64,000 bases of DNA from Rhodobacteraceae bacterium NBU2976. Lineage in GTDB: Bacteria > Pseudomonadota > Alphaproteobacteria > Rhodobacterales > Rhodobacteraceae. The stretch lies in NCBI GenBank assembly GCA_023630215.1, contig JALPRQ010000001.1, positions 744,001 to 808,000 of the forward strand, in the 5' to 3' direction. Positions 18,216 through 27,882 of the stretch are shown in pieces. Position numbers and translations under genes: made by a program. Position 1 is the first letter of the stretch, and each line of letters starts with the position of its first letter. Under the pieces are notes generated by a model, which did no database searches, was not told the origin of the DNA, and worked only from the letters and a program-made list of their open reading frames with translations.

Positions 18216-18692
18216 TTAGATGTCGAGCGTGCCTTCGACCTTCTTCAGTTCCAAACGTGCCAGCGCCAGGTTGGCGTTTTTCTTGTCCAGGGCCAAATAC
18301 AGGAAAACCTGCGAGTTTTTCGCCAACGGACGGATCAGGTGGAACTGCTTGCCCAGCGTGATCAGAATGTCTTCGATTGTGTCGTCCAGACCAAGCGTGG
18401 CCAAGGCGCGGTTCTTGGCTTTGACAACTTCCGAGTTGGCAGCGCCAGCTGTATCCAGATCAAGCTTGCCACCGCCTTCGGTTGCGATAACCATTCCGGA
18501 CTCACTATCGACCAGACACGCGCCGATAAATCCGTTAATTCCTGATAGTGCACTAATATCGTGGGACATGATATTCTCCATTTTCTTAATCGTACTGGTT
18601 GTGGGTTCGGGTTTCTTGTTTAGCGGGGGGTCCGCTCGTTTACTGGTTTCTGGCGACGCGTTTTCGTCGCGTCCTTTTCGAAACAATCGCAT
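18216..18692 (-). CDS. Roadblock/LC7-domain protein
   Basis: The last 117 residues, from MSHDISALSGINGFIGACLV to KKVEGTLDI, form a roadblock/LC7 domain, a small alpha/beta fold usually acting as a regulator or partner of Ras-like GTPases. The frame has two good starts: 18692 (MRLFRKGRDE, behind GGGCGAGG), used here and giving a 41-residue charged, proline-containing extension, and 18569 (MSHDIS, behind GGAGA with ideal spacing), which gives the bare domain. No MglA-like GTPase gene is nearby. Confidence 0.83.
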   Translation of the reverse strand: MRLFRKGRDENASPETSKRADPPLNKKPEPTTSTIKKMENIMSHDISALSGINGFIGACLVDSESGMVIATEGGGKLDLDTAGAANSEVVKAKNRALATLGLDDTIEDILITLGKQFHLIRPLAKNSQVFLYLALDKKNANLALARLELKKVEGTLDI

Positions 18693-18977
18693 TTCCTCGC
18701 CCTTTACATGACTTGCAGCCGCTAAAATTGGACACTGTTGGCTGCAAGGAACTTTATGACTTTCGTCGGGACGAGAATTGGCCGTCAAACATGTTCAAAC
18801 TGTGTCCGTTTCGTGCATAAATATGGTTTTCTCGATATATCATGGTTAATGAATAAAATGTTAACGGGTTATCTCAACCCTGCCGATATAGGTTAAGAAG
18901 ACGTATCCCCAAAGGTTGTAATTCTAATGGGAATCGGTCCTTTTTCTTGAGGAATCTTTCAGCAAGTCGGGGTGATT

Positions 18978-19556
18978 CTAGCGGCCAACCGCCTCGCGCC
19001 AATGCTTTCTGCACAGGCTGACATAGGTTTCGTTACCACCGATCTGCACTTGGTCACCGCCCGTCAACACGTTCCTGTCGGCATCCATGCGCACAACCAT
19101 CGTGGCTTTCTTCCCGCAATGACAAATCGTGCGGACTTCACGCATTTCGTCAGCAAGTGCCAACAAAGTCGCCGATCCTGGGAACAGGTTCCCGACAAAA
19201 TCGACCCGCAGGCCATAAGTCATGATAGGCACGTTCAGGTCATCAACAGCGCGCGCCAATTGCCAGACTTGATCGGGCGACAGGAATTGAGCTTCATCAA
19301 TCAACACACAGGCTATGGGCCCTTGGGCTATGCGCGTTTCGATCATCGAGAACAGGTCGCTTCCACTGTCAAACAGATCCGCATCCGCCCCTATCCCGAT
19401 CCGGCTGCCGATCCGGCCCTGTCCGACACGATCATCGAGCTTTGCGGTGATCAAATAGGTGTCCATTCCGCGTTCGCGATAATTGTGTGAGGCCTGCAAA
19501 AGGATCGTGCTTTTGCCTGCGTTCATTGTCGAATAATTGAAATACAGCTTTGCCAT
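18978..19556 (-). CDS. tdk: Thymidine kinase
   Basis: A 192-residue type II thymidine kinase that phosphorylates thymidine in the salvage pathway. It begins MAKLYFNYSTMNAGKSTILL with the P-loop, has CVLIDEAQFL (Walker B with catalytic Glu) and TYGLRVDF, and the C-terminal zinc site CHCG plus a later Cys. The ATG at 19556 is used; the frame continues upstream to 19592 with no family sequence. Confidence 0.96.
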   Translation of the reverse strand: MAKLYFNYSTMNAGKSTILLQASHNYRERGMDTYLITAKLDDRVGQGRIGSRIGIGADADLFDSGSDLFSMIETRIAQGPIACVLIDEAQFLSPDQVWQLARAVDDLNVPIMTYGLRVDFVGNLFPGSATLLALADEMREVRTICHCGKKATMVVRMDADRNVLTGGDQVQIGGNETYVSLCRKHWREAVGR

Positions 19557-19601
19557 GTCGCGCAATCTGCCGCGCAAGACTGGCGGGATCAAGCGGTGAA
19601 A

Positions 19602-20063
19602 TCAGCTATAGAAGATATTCCCACCAAACTGGCCGTGACGCGTCAAGGTGCCAAACCATCCTGGCGCCATGCTAGAGGCATGGAAGAACAGCGCACCATT
19701 GGTGATATCCTCACCACGATTGCTGAGCAATTGATGCGCCACCGATTGTGCGTTTGCATAGGCGATGGGGTTGGTGAACTCTTCTGGTTTGCCGTCACAT
19801 CTATAGGAAAACTGACAAGACCCGTTATAGCGTTGATCGACAACGCCACAGATCGTGTCAGGGAAACGCGGGTCGTTGGCGCGGTTAACGATGACTTCGC
19901 CGACGGCACGCAGTCCCTGCTCGCCAGTGCCGCGTGCTTCGAAATACAAGGCTTCGGCCAGGCAATCGACATCATTCATTCGGACAGAAACGGTCGAGAC
20001 CTGCGGCTGTTGGGCACAAGCGGCGGTCAGGGCGATAATCAATACTGCAGCAATCATTCTCAT
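19602..20063 (-). CDS. SleB-type cell wall hydrolase, probable lipoprotein or secreted
   Basis: A 153-residue protein from the ATG at 20063 (MRMIAAVLIIALTAACAQQP). The hydrophobic signal segment ends with LTAAC, a near-lipobox in which the -3 residue is Thr rather than Leu. The mature part carries the hydrolase-2/SleB motifs CLAEALYFEARGTGEQGLRA, VIVNRANDPRFPDTICGVV and NGSCQFSY, a lytic-transglycosylase-like fold acting on peptidoglycan. Starts at 20057 (ATG) or 20069 (GTG) are also possible. Upstream in-frame sequence to 20249 is not signal-like. Confidence 0.88.
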   Translation of the reverse strand: MRMIAAVLIIALTAACAQQPQVSTVSVRMNDVDCLAEALYFEARGTGEQGLRAVGEVIVNRANDPRFPDTICGVVDQRYNGSCQFSYRCDGKPEEFTNPIAYANAQSVAHQLLSNRGEDITNGALFFHASSMAPGWFGTLTRHGQFGGNIFYS

Positions 20064-20361
20064 GGGCGACACATACCCGAAAAGTGACAATTGGGGAAGA
20101 TTGACCAGTGTAAGAACGGATTGCCACGCGGCAATTTCCGGAATGTCTATGTATTTCAATAGCATAATCTGAAATCGCGGATTTATTGTGCGGGCAGTAT
20201 TCAAGGTATGACTTGCGCTGACCGGCGGGTTTCCGCCGGAGTTTGACACATGGCAATTTGGTCAAACACACCATTTGGATGTTCGTTTTTTCGCCGGGAT
20301 TGCCAATCGGTTTGGTTTTGATGATGTTCTTGAAGAGAAATCAGGGCTAGGGAGGAACGCC

Positions 20362-21258
20362 ATGAAAGAGATCGACCCGAAACTTCTGGAGGTGGCCGCG
20401 CGATATTCTGCGCCGCGTATGGTTCAGACCAAAGACAATATGTCCGAAATCCGTGCCGCTGCCCGCGCAGCGCGTGTGAATTTGCTTGGTCGGCATGCTG
20501 ATCAGGTCAAAATGGTCGAAGTGGGCCCGATCCGGACTTATACGCCGCCCAATCCTGATCCATCTGCACTCATCCTGTATATCCATGGTGGTGGATGGGT
20601 GAATTGCGATACCGTCACGCATGGGGCAATCATGTCTGATCTGGCAATGTTAAGCGGGTATCAAGTGATCGGCCCCGACTATCCGCTGGCGCCCGAAGAC
20701 CCCTACCCAGCCGGGCTGGATATGCTGGTGGAACTGGCGGTTAAACTCTGCAAGGATCACCCGGACAAGAAACTGGTTGTCGGCGGCGATTCTGCCGGGG
20801 CCAATCTGGCGCTGGCGCTGGCACTGCGTTTGCGGGACGAAGGGCACGAACAGGCGATATCATCGCTGCTGCTCTGGTATGGCTGCTATCGACGCAAGTT
20901 TGACACCCCAGCCCATCAAGAATTTGGCGGCGGAGAATATGGGCTTGCCACTTATATGATGGAGCAAGTGTGGGATTGGTATCTGGACGATCACCCTAAT
21001 CCCAAATATGGCGAATTGTCCGAGGCGGATATGTCCGGCCTGCCGCCCTGTTATCTGGCCGAGGCAGAACTGGATTGTCTGGCATCGGATACGCGCTGGC
21101 TGGCGGACAAGCTGACGACGGCCGGTATTCCATACAGCTATGTCCTGCATAAACATGTCAATCACGGCTTCATTCATTTTGGGCAGGATTATCCCGGTTC
21201 ATACGAAGCCCTGAAAAGTGCAGCGCATTTTCTGAAAGCCCCCGGCATGATGCGCTAG
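20362..21258 (+). CDS. Alpha/beta hydrolase, hormone-sensitive-lipase family esterase
   Basis: A 298-residue esterase. The HGGG oxyanion motif is at residues 75-78, the nucleophile in GDSAG (Ser144), with acid AELDCLASD and histidine in HVNHGF completing the triad. It belongs to the HSL/alpha-beta hydrolase-3 group acting on short-chain esters; the physiological substrate is unknown. AGGGAGG at 20349-20355 fixes the start at MKEIDPKLLE although the frame is open from 20275. No signal peptide is visible, so it is cytoplasmic. Confidence 0.92.
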   Translation: MKEIDPKLLEVAARYSAPRMVQTKDNMSEIRAAARAARVNLLGRHADQVKMVEVGPIRTYTPPNPDPSALILYIHGGGWVNCDTVTHGAIMSDLAMLSGYQVIGPDYPLAPEDPYPAGLDMLVELAVKLCKDHPDKKLVVGGDSAGANLALALALRLRDEGHEQAISSLLLWYGCYRRKFDTPAHQEFGGGEYGLATYMMEQVWDWYLDDHPNPKYGELSEADMSGLPPCYLAEAELDCLASDTRWLADKLTTAGIPYSYVLHKHVNHGFIHFGQDYPGSYEALKSAAHFLKAPGMMR

Positions 21259-21300
21259 GGCATGATCAAGCGCACACTCGGCCTGCGCTGAGTGTTGCGC

Positions 21301-22065
21301 TTAGCGCATAAAGGCGACCTTGAAACCGAACGACCGTAGCATGCGAACGTAGTGCAGTTGCCGGACATAAAGACTGTCAGAAATGTGGTGGTTGAAGGTC
21401 GCGGGCATGAATTGCTGCCCCAGTTTCATCGGCAACATCGGGCGCCCGTCACGCTGACGGGCGCAGATGCCATTGTTGATGTCAAAATAATGGCCGCCCC
21501 TGGCGGCGATCAGTTCCGCAATCTTGTGATTGAAGCTCAGATGCATGGCGTTCTGTGCGGTTTCGTCCAAAAGCGTATTGCGTAAGGCGTCCACCATGTC
21601 CGGGGCGGGATCGACCACTTCTTCGGTGATGATACTGTTGACATATCTAAACGTAAAATCAGCATCGGCCAGCACGGTCAGATTGACGCCTTTGAGGGCA
21701 ATTCGTGCAGGCGGGAAGGCGAGGCGATCGATGAACTCCTCGTAAATGTTGGCCAGTCTGTCGACAAATTCCTGCGGGGTGATGGTCTCGCCCTTGATAA
21801 TGCGTCGATAGTAATAGCCAAGTTCCAGATCAACCTGCCCAAAAGCGAGGACAAGAAGATCGGCTTTGGGCAGGTATTTCTGTATTTTCTGCGCCGTTCG
21901 CAATCGGGTTTTGCCGCGGCGAAACCCCATAACCGACCCGCCCCGTATGACCCGACCGGTAATGTGCGGCCCACCGTCCGGTATGCCGATGCGTTGTCTG
22001 GCGAGGGCGGAAAGATTGAGGTAGGCGGCGTGGGAATCCCCGTAAAAGCGTATCTGGCGCACCAT
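21301..22065 (-). CDS. SGNH/GDSL-like hydrolase-fold protein
   Basis: A 254-residue protein starting MVRQIRFYGDSHAAYLNLSA. GDSH matches block I of SGNH hydrolases, LAFGQVDLELGYYY resembles the central block, and NHHISDSLYV near the end supplies candidate Asp/His residues. Such enzymes deacylate or modify carbohydrates and lipids. The ATG lies 4 nt after the trpA stop on the same strand, so cotranscription with trpA is likely, though no functional link is obvious. Confidence 0.72.
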   Translation of the reverse strand: MVRQIRFYGDSHAAYLNLSALARQRIGIPDGGPHITGRVIRGGSVMGFRRGKTRLRTAQKIQKYLPKADLLVLAFGQVDLELGYYYRRIIKGETITPQEFVDRLANIYEEFIDRLAFPPARIALKGVNLTVLADADFTFRYVNSIITEEVVDPAPDMVDALRNTLLDETAQNAMHLSFNHKIAELIAARGGHYFDINNGICARQRDGRPMLPMKLGQQFMPATFNHHISDSLYVRQLHYVRMLRSFGFKVAFMR

Positions 22066-22069
22066 CACG

Positions 22070-22861
22070 TCACGCCCGATGCGTGCCCTCGGCAAGCGTG
22101 CGGATGAAGTCTAGGACTTTTGCCGGGGACTGGCCTTTGCCGATCCGGTCCACAATCGCCGTGCCGACGACGGAGCCGTCGGCGATCTTGGCAATCGCTT
22201 CGGCATTTTCCGGCGTTTTGATCCCGAAGCCGACGCAGATCGGCAGGTCGGTGGCGCGTTTGATGCGGGCGACTTCGGGGGCGACCATGTCGGCGCTGGC
22301 GGAAGCCGCGCCAGTGATGCCGGTGATTGAAACGTAATAAATAAAGCCTGACGTGTTTTGCAGAACTTTTGGCAGGCGTTTGTCGTCCGTTGTTGGCGTT
22401 GTCAGGCGGATGAAATTCAATCCTGCCTTGCCTGCTGGGATGCACAGCTCGCTATCTTCCTCGGGCGGGAGGTCCACGACAATCAATCCGTCAACGCCTG
22501 CGGCTTTCGCCTCGGCCAAGAATATGTCAACCCCCATCGAATAGATCGGATTGTAATACCCCATCAGCACGATTGGGGTTGTGCTGTCGCCTGTCCGGAA
22601 ATCGCGGACCAGTTGCAGGGTGCGTTTCAGCGTCATGCCGCTTTCCAGCGCGCGCTGCCCGGCCAGCTGGATGGCCGGACCGTCTGCCATGGGATCGGTG
22701 AAGGGCATGCCTAATTCGATGACATCCACCCCTGCGGCGGGCATTCCTCGCACGATCTCCAGTGATGTGTCATAGTCGGGATCGCCAGCCATGACGAACG
22801 CGACGAAGGCGGATTTTCCATCAGCTTTCAGATCGGCGAATTTTGTGTCGATGCGAGTCAT
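22070..22861 (-). CDS. trpA: Tryptophan synthase alpha subunit
   Basis: A 263-residue TIM-barrel enzyme that cleaves indole-3-glycerol phosphate; indole passes to TrpB. Catalytic Glu49 ([14 protein letters not shown]) and Asp60 (PMADGPAIQ) are at the classical positions, and the phosphate-binding [14 protein letters not shown] is present. GGAGGGGATC precedes the ATG at 22861. trpB is not adjacent, so trpA is split from the rest of the trp genes here. Confidence 0.97.
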   Translation of the reverse strand: MTRIDTKFADLKADGKSAFVAFVMAGDPDYDTSLEIVRGMPAAGVDVIELGMPFTDPMADGPAIQLAGQRALESGMTLKRTLQLVRDFRTGDSTTPIVLMGYYNPIYSMGVDIFLAEAKAAGVDGLIVVDLPPEEDSELCIPAGKAGLNFIRLTTPTTDDKRLPKVLQNTSGFIYYVSITGITGAASASADMVAPEVARIKRATDLPICVGFGIKTPENAEAIAKIADGSVVGTAIVDRIGKGQSPAKVLDFIRTLAEGTHRA

Positions 22862-22975
22862 GATCCCCTCCTGCAAATGCGGGAACGGTTTCGCGTATAT
22901 CCGTGCGAAGTGCAAGCGTAGAGATTGGATTTGTCGAAACGCAAAATCGGAGTATCGTGGCGACAGGAGACATAT

Positions 22976-23245
22976 ATGCCGACAATCCGATTCACCGGCC
23001 ACATGGCCCGCCACCGTCCCACCCCAATGCTGGAGGCAAAGGGCGCGGATGTGCGCAGCCTGCTGGCGGATGCGTTTAAGGCGGATGCATTTCTGGCTGG
23101 ATATATCCTTGATGAACAGGGGCGATTGCGCAAACACGTCAACATCTTTGTTGATGGCGAGATGATTGAGGATCGGGTGAGGCTGTCGGACGCGGTCAAA
23201 CCGTCCTCGGAAATTTACATTATGCAGGCTTTGTCAGGGGGATAA
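22976..23245 (+). CDS. MoaD/ThiS-like beta-grasp protein
   Basis: An 89-residue ubiquitin-like protein, [20 protein letters not shown] at the start, containing [14 protein letters not shown] and ending [12 protein letters not shown]. The C-terminal Gly-Gly is the hallmark of sulfur-carrier or conjugating proteins such as MoaD and ThiS. The start at 22976 has CAGGAGA upstream. It is 3 bp from the Asp-box propeller gene, a pairing I recall from other proteobacteria. No moaE, moeB or thi genes are near, so it is probably not the standard MoaD or ThiS. Confidence 0.85.
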   Translation: MPTIRFTGHMARHRPTPMLEAKGADVRSLLADAFKADAFLAGYILDEQGRLRKHVNIFVDGEMIEDRVRLSDAVKPSSEIYIMQALSGG

Positions 23246-23248
23246 CAG

Positions 23249-24328
23249 ATGGCAAATCGGTTACATGTTGCGACGCGCAAAGGGTTGTTCACGTTTGATC
23301 GCGGCGCAAAGGGCTGGGAGCAGATGGGGGAGCCCGCGTTTCTGGCGGAACCCGCACCCGCCTTTCTGAAAGACCCGCGCGACGGGACAGAATATGTGCT
23401 GCTGAACCATGGGCATTTCGGCTGCAAGATGCACCGATCCGACGATAATGGCGCGACATGGACCGAAATTGCCGTCCCAGCCTATCCGGCGAGTGACGCA
23501 CCGGATGCCCCGGCGCTCGATTTCGTTTGGACCATGGTGGCCGGGGGGGCAGATAAACCCGGAGAGCTGTGGGCGGGGACGTTGCCGGGTGGCCTGTTCA
23601 AATCGACGGATCGAGGCGATAGCTGGATGCTGGTCGAAGACTTGTGGAACAAACCTCAGCGCGAAAAATGGTTCGGCGGTGGGTATGACCATCCCGGCAT
23701 TCATTCGATTGTGATTGACCCGCGCGACACGAGCCGTATGTCGCTAGGCGTGTCCTGCGGCGGTGTCTGGATCAGCGAGGATGGGGGTAATACCTGGGAA
23801 CAGGGCGGATACGGGTTCAACGCCGAATTTCTGCCGCCTGAACAGGCCGGCGACCCGACCAGTCAGGACCCGCATCTGATTGCAGCCTGCGAGGCGGACG
23901 TGAATCGCATCTGGTGCCAACATCATTGCGGGATGTATGTGTCGGATGATTTCGGACAGAATTTTCGCGAATTGACTGATGTAAAACCGTCGAATTTCGG
24001 GTTTGCGGTGGCCGCGCACCCAATCGATCGCGACACCGCGTGGTTTGCCCCGGCGATCAAGGATCAGTACCGCGTGCCCGTCGACGCGAAATTTGTGATA
24101 ACGAAAACCACCGATGGCGGCAAGACGTTCCGCGCGCTGGATAAGGGGCTGCCGCAGGGGCTGAGCTATGACCTCGTTTATCGTCACGGGCTGACGGTGG
24201 ACGAAACAGGCGAGCGATTAGCGGTTGGGACGACCACTGGAAACTTGTGGGTGTCCGAAGATGGCGGCGAGAGTTGGGACGAGGTGTCAACCTACCTGCC
24301 CCCTATCGCGCAGGTGGCGTTCAGCTAA
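23249..24328 (+). CDS. Asp-box (BNR) repeat beta-propeller, exo-sialidase-like
   Basis: A 359-residue protein with at least five Asp-box repeats: SDDNGATW, STDRGDSW, SEDGGNTW, TTDGGKTF and SEDGGESW, spaced through the sequence as in six-bladed sialidase-like or glycosidase-like propellers. No signal peptide is present, so it appears cytoplasmic, which argues against an extracellular sialidase. It is cotranscribed with the MoaD/ThiS-like gene. Function unknown. Confidence 0.88.
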   Translation: MANRLHVATRKGLFTFDRGAKGWEQMGEPAFLAEPAPAFLKDPRDGTEYVLLNHGHFGCKMHRSDDNGATWTEIAVPAYPASDAPDAPALDFVWTMVAGGADKPGELWAGTLPGGLFKSTDRGDSWMLVEDLWNKPQREKWFGGGYDHPGIHSIVIDPRDTSRMSLGVSCGGVWISEDGGNTWEQGGYGFNAEFLPPEQAGDPTSQDPHLIAACEADVNRIWCQHHCGMYVSDDFGQNFRELTDVKPSNFGFAVAAHPIDRDTAWFAPAIKDQYRVPVDAKFVITKTTDGGKTFRALDKGLPQGLSYDLVYRHGLTVDETGERLAVGTTTGNLWVSEDGGESWDEVSTYLPPIAQVAFS

Positions 24329-24387
24329 GCCTTGCGTGTCTGGCTATCGCGCACTAGAAGCGGCGCGATTAGGATAAGAGGCATCTC

Positions 24388-25485
24388 ATGGGTTTCAAAA
24401 CCGGTATCGTTGGCCTGCCGAATGTCGGCAAATCAACCCTGTTCAACGCGTTGACCCGCACGGCAGCGGCGCAGGCGGCAAATTTCCCGTTCTGCACGAT
24501 TGAACCGAATGTGGGCGAGGTGTCTGTGCCGGATGCGCGATTGGACCAGTTGGCGCAGATCGCGCAGTCCAAACAGATCATCCCGGCACGCATGACCTTT
24601 GTCGATATCGCCGGTCTGGTCAAAGGCGCCTCGCAGGGAGAGGGGCTGGGCAACCAGTTTCTGGCCAATATCCGTGAATGTGACGCCATCGCCCACGTAT
24701 TACGCTGTTTTGACGATGACGATGTCACCCATGTCGAAGGTCGCGTGAATCCAGTTGAAGATGCCGAGGTGATCGAAACCGAACTGATGTTGGCGGATCT
24801 GGAGAGCATCGAAAAACGCATGGCGAACCTTGTGCGCAAGCTTAAAGGCAACGACAAGGACGCCAAGGATCAGCAACGCCTGCTGGAGATGGCAAAGGCG
24901 GCGCTGGAGGACGGCCAGCCCGCTCGCACTGTGGAGGTGTCCGCCGAGGATCAGAAGGCGTGGAACATGCTACAACTGCTGACTGCCAAGCCAGTGTTAT
25001 ATGTGTGTAACGTTGACGAGGCGCACGCGGCGGATGGGAATGACTATTCCGCTGCTGTGGCAAAAATGGCGGCGGAGCAGGGTGCGGGGTCGGTTGTGAT
25101 TTCGGCGGCGATTGAGGAAGAGATCAGCCAGCTTGATGATGAAGAGCGCGACGCGTTTCTGGAAGAGATGGGCCTGCACGAGGCGGGTCTGGATCGTGTG
25201 ATCAAGGCCGGTTACGCGCTGTTGGGCTTGCAAACCTATTTCACCGTTGGCCCGAAAGAAGCCCGCGCTTGGACCATACCTGCCGGGGCGACGGCACCAA
25301 AAGCCGCCGGCGTAATCCATGGAGATTTCGAAAAGGGCTTTATCCGAGCAGAAACCATCGCCTTTGACGATTTTGTCGCATTAAAGGGTGAGCAGGGCGC
25401 CAAGGAAGCTGGCAAGATGCGGGCCGAGGGGAAAGGTTACATCGTCAAGGACGGCGATGTGATGCATTTCCTGTTCAACACCTGA
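24388..25485 (+). CDS. ychF: Redox-regulated ATPase YchF (OLA1 family)
   Basis: A 365-residue Obg-related P-loop NTPase that binds ATP and interacts with ribosomes. Walker [10 protein letters not shown] is at 9-17, switch region [18 protein letters not shown] follows, and the G4-position motif is NVDE rather than NKxD, explaining its ATP preference. A C-terminal TGS domain ([12 protein letters not shown]) is present. It is a stand-alone gene. Confidence 0.97.
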   Translation: MGFKTGIVGLPNVGKSTLFNALTRTAAAQAANFPFCTIEPNVGEVSVPDARLDQLAQIAQSKQIIPARMTFVDIAGLVKGASQGEGLGNQFLANIRECDAIAHVLRCFDDDDVTHVEGRVNPVEDAEVIETELMLADLESIEKRMANLVRKLKGNDKDAKDQQRLLEMAKAALEDGQPARTVEVSAEDQKAWNMLQLLTAKPVLYVCNVDEAHAADGNDYSAAVAKMAAEQGAGSVVISAAIEEEISQLDDEERDAFLEEMGLHEAGLDRVIKAGYALLGLQTYFTVGPKEARAWTIPAGATAPKAAGVIHGDFEKGFIRAETIAFDDFVALKGEQGAKEAGKMRAEGKGYIVKDGDVMHFLFNT

Positions 25486-25546
25486 CGTTCAGATTCGATT
25501 AACCATACTGGGGCAGGCTGCGACTATGCAATGAGTCGGAGCTGCA

Positions 25547-27043
25547 ATGCGTATCGAGTTGATCAATATCGATAATGTCGAAGACGATATTAACCGTCAG
25601 ATCGCGGGTGCCTCTGATATCGAGCTGGTCGAAGCGAATGGCAAAACTTATCTGGTTGTTTCAGGTGCGGTTGATAGCGGGCTGTCGCTTTATGAAATTC
25701 TGAATGATGGCACGCTGGTTCCGGTCAGTGACGTGTTGGAAACACTTAGCTCGGGAACGGTGGGGGTTTCGGACGTCACTGTGATTGAGGTGAATGGCAA
25801 ATCCATTATCCTGCCCTCGGGCAATTTTGACAATAATCAGGTTGTTTACGAGCTGACATTAAGTGGAACTTTTGCCGTAACCGACAGCTATTCCGATTTG
25901 ACCGGGCAATACCAACGCTGGCTTCTGGGCGAGACGGCGGAATATAACGGCACACAATATTTCATATCCGTACAGTGGGATACGCCCGGTTTTACAACCT
26001 ACGAGCTGTTTGGGGATCAATTGGGCAACCCGGTGCCCTATGCCGACACTCCCGGTCTTTATCTGGGGGATGTCAGCGCGGTCGAGGCGGCGCAGTTTCA
26101 TGGCAAAACTTTCCTGTTCGTGGCCTCGGGTCTGGATGCGGGTCTGCACACATACGAGATGACCCCAACCGGGGGACTGACGATGACCTATACTCTGCCC
26201 CCGTCCGAGGGAGGGTTCAGCGGGGTAAGTGACCTGAGCGTCATTGATACGGGCGCGCGGAAATTCCTGATTTTGGCATCTTCGGGGACGGACAGTCTGT
26301 TGGTGTATCGTGTTTCGCAAGGAGGGAAGTTGCAGCATGTCGATACGCTGACCGACACGGCAGAGACCCGATTTGCCGACGTGCAAATTGTCGAGGCTTT
26401 TACCTATGACGGACGCGATTTTGTTCTGGCCGCTGGAAGCGATCAGGGTATGACCCTGATGGAGATCGACTATCGTGGGCGGCTGAAAGTGCTGGAAACC
26501 CTGGTGGATACGCCGAGCACCCACCTTCGGGATATTACGGGGATATCTGTATATGAAAACGGTGGGCAGGTTTATGTGTATGTTAGCAGCAGCACTGAAA
26601 ATGGCGTGTCCGCCTTTGCCCTGGATTTACCGAATGGGCAAAGCCTGATCCGGGGGACCCCGGACGAGGATACATTAAACGGGACCTCGGCTGACGATAC
26701 GATTTTTGGGCATGGTAAGGCTGATGTGTTGTTTGGCCATGGCGGCAATGATCGGCTGATCGACGGGCTGGGGCCGGATGAGATGTGGGGCGGTGCGGGG
26801 GCGGATATATTTGAATTTGTGCCCGACAATCGCACCGACCGCATCATGGATTTCGAACTGGGCTTGGATGTCATTGATCTGAACGGTTATCCAGTGCTGT
26901 TCAACATAGCTGATCTCGACATTACGGCGACCGCTACAGGTGCGATTATTGATGTTCAGGGTGATATTATTCGAATTTTTTCCGACGATGGGAACACGAT
27001 CAACCCGAACCAATTCACACAAGATGATTTTATTTTTGGCTGA
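25547..27043 (+). CDS. Secreted propeller-like protein with C-terminal RTX calcium-binding repeats
   Basis: A 498-residue acidic protein. Residues about 1-360 contain repeated units of the form [20 protein letters not shown]..., consistent with a beta-propeller. Residues about 375-425 carry degenerate RTX nonapeptides ([36 protein letters not shown]). There is no N-terminal signal, as expected for type I secretion through a C-terminal signal. No ABC/HlyD/TolC transporter genes are nearby. The end overlaps the convergent truA by 14 bp. A role in surface or extracellular adhesion is a guess. Confidence 0.85.
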   Translation: MRIELINIDNVEDDINRQIAGASDIELVEANGKTYLVVSGAVDSGLSLYEILNDGTLVPVSDVLETLSSGTVGVSDVTVIEVNGKSIILPSGNFDNNQVVYELTLSGTFAVTDSYSDLTGQYQRWLLGETAEYNGTQYFISVQWDTPGFTTYELFGDQLGNPVPYADTPGLYLGDVSAVEAAQFHGKTFLFVASGLDAGLHTYEMTPTGGLTMTYTLPPSEGGFSGVSDLSVIDTGARKFLILASSGTDSLLVYRVSQGGKLQHVDTLTDTAETRFADVQIVEAFTYDGRDFVLAAGSDQGMTLMEIDYRGRLKVLETLVDTPSTHLRDITGISVYENGGQVYVYVSSSTENGVSAFALDLPNGQSLIRGTPDEDTLNGTSADDTIFGHGKADVLFGHGGNDRLIDGLGPDEMWGGAGADIFEFVPDNRTDRIMDFELGLDVIDLNGYPVLFNIADLDITATATGAIIDVQGDIIRIFSDDGNTINPNQFTQDDFIFG

Positions 27044-27803
27044 ACGGGTCGGCCGGATAGCGAACCGTATCCAGATACAACCCTTCGGGCGGGGCAACCG
27101 GTCCGCATGCGGTGCGATCCGCTGCGGCAAGAGCATCGCGCACACGTTCAGCAGGCCATTGGTGGAATCCGACACGTTCCAAAGTCCCGACGATTGACCG
27201 CACTTGATTGTGCAGAAAGCTGGGGGCGCGGACAAAGAACCGATACTCCGTTCCGTGAGGATAGGGCAGTTCGGTGATCGTGATTTCGTCCAGCGTTTTG
27301 ACTGGCGATTTCGCCTGGCACATGACGGACCGGAAGGTTGTGAAGTCATGACGCCCGATCAGAAAATTTGCAGCGCGCTGCATTTCGGCGACATCAAGCG
27401 GGTGATGCACTTTCCAGAACTTGCCCCGATCAAATGTCAATGGCGGGCGGCGGTTCAGCAATCGGTAGACATAGGACCGCTCAATTGCATTAAAGCGGGC
27501 ATGGAACTCGCCAGAGACGTTCGCGACATCCAGAATCGCGATGGGATTGGGGCGAACATGATAATTGATCGCACCCATCAATTCGGCGGCCGGCCAATCG
27601 CGGACCAAGTCAACATGGGCCACTTGTCCCGTTGCGTGTACACCGGCATCGGTTCGCCCAGCGCCCTGAATAAATGTCAGCGCTGGGTCGAGGCGACGCA
27701 ACGCATTTTCAATCTCGCCTTGAACAGTTGGCACGTCATTTTGCCGCTGCCACCCCGAGAACGGAGCGCCATCATATTCAATTTTCAGAGCAAAACGAGG
27801 CAT
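27030..27803 (-). CDS. truA: tRNA pseudouridine(38-40) synthase TruA
   Basis: A 257-residue enzyme that isomerises uridines 38-40 in the tRNA anticodon arm. The catalytic Asp is in [35 protein letters not shown] and [13 protein letters not shown] are further family motifs. Length is typical. It converges on the RTX gene with a 14-bp overlap. Confidence 0.97.
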   Translation of the reverse strand: MPRFALKIEYDGAPFSGWQRQNDVPTVQGEIENALRRLDPALTFIQGAGRTDAGVHATGQVAHVDLVRDWPAAELMGAINYHVRPNPIAILDVANVSGEFHARFNAIERSYVYRLLNRRPPLTFDRGKFWKVHHPLDVAEMQRAANFLIGRHDFTTFRSVMCQAKSPVKTLDEITITELPYPHGTEYRFFVRAPSFLHNQVRSIVGTLERVGFHQWPAERVRDALAAADRTACGPVAPPEGLYLDTVRYPADPFSQK

Positions 27804-27882
27804 TTAGCGGGCCTATCGTGGAATTCAGCATTTGCCAAGTGGCATGAGCGAGCTTACATAATTAATTTGGGTAGGGAAAGAA

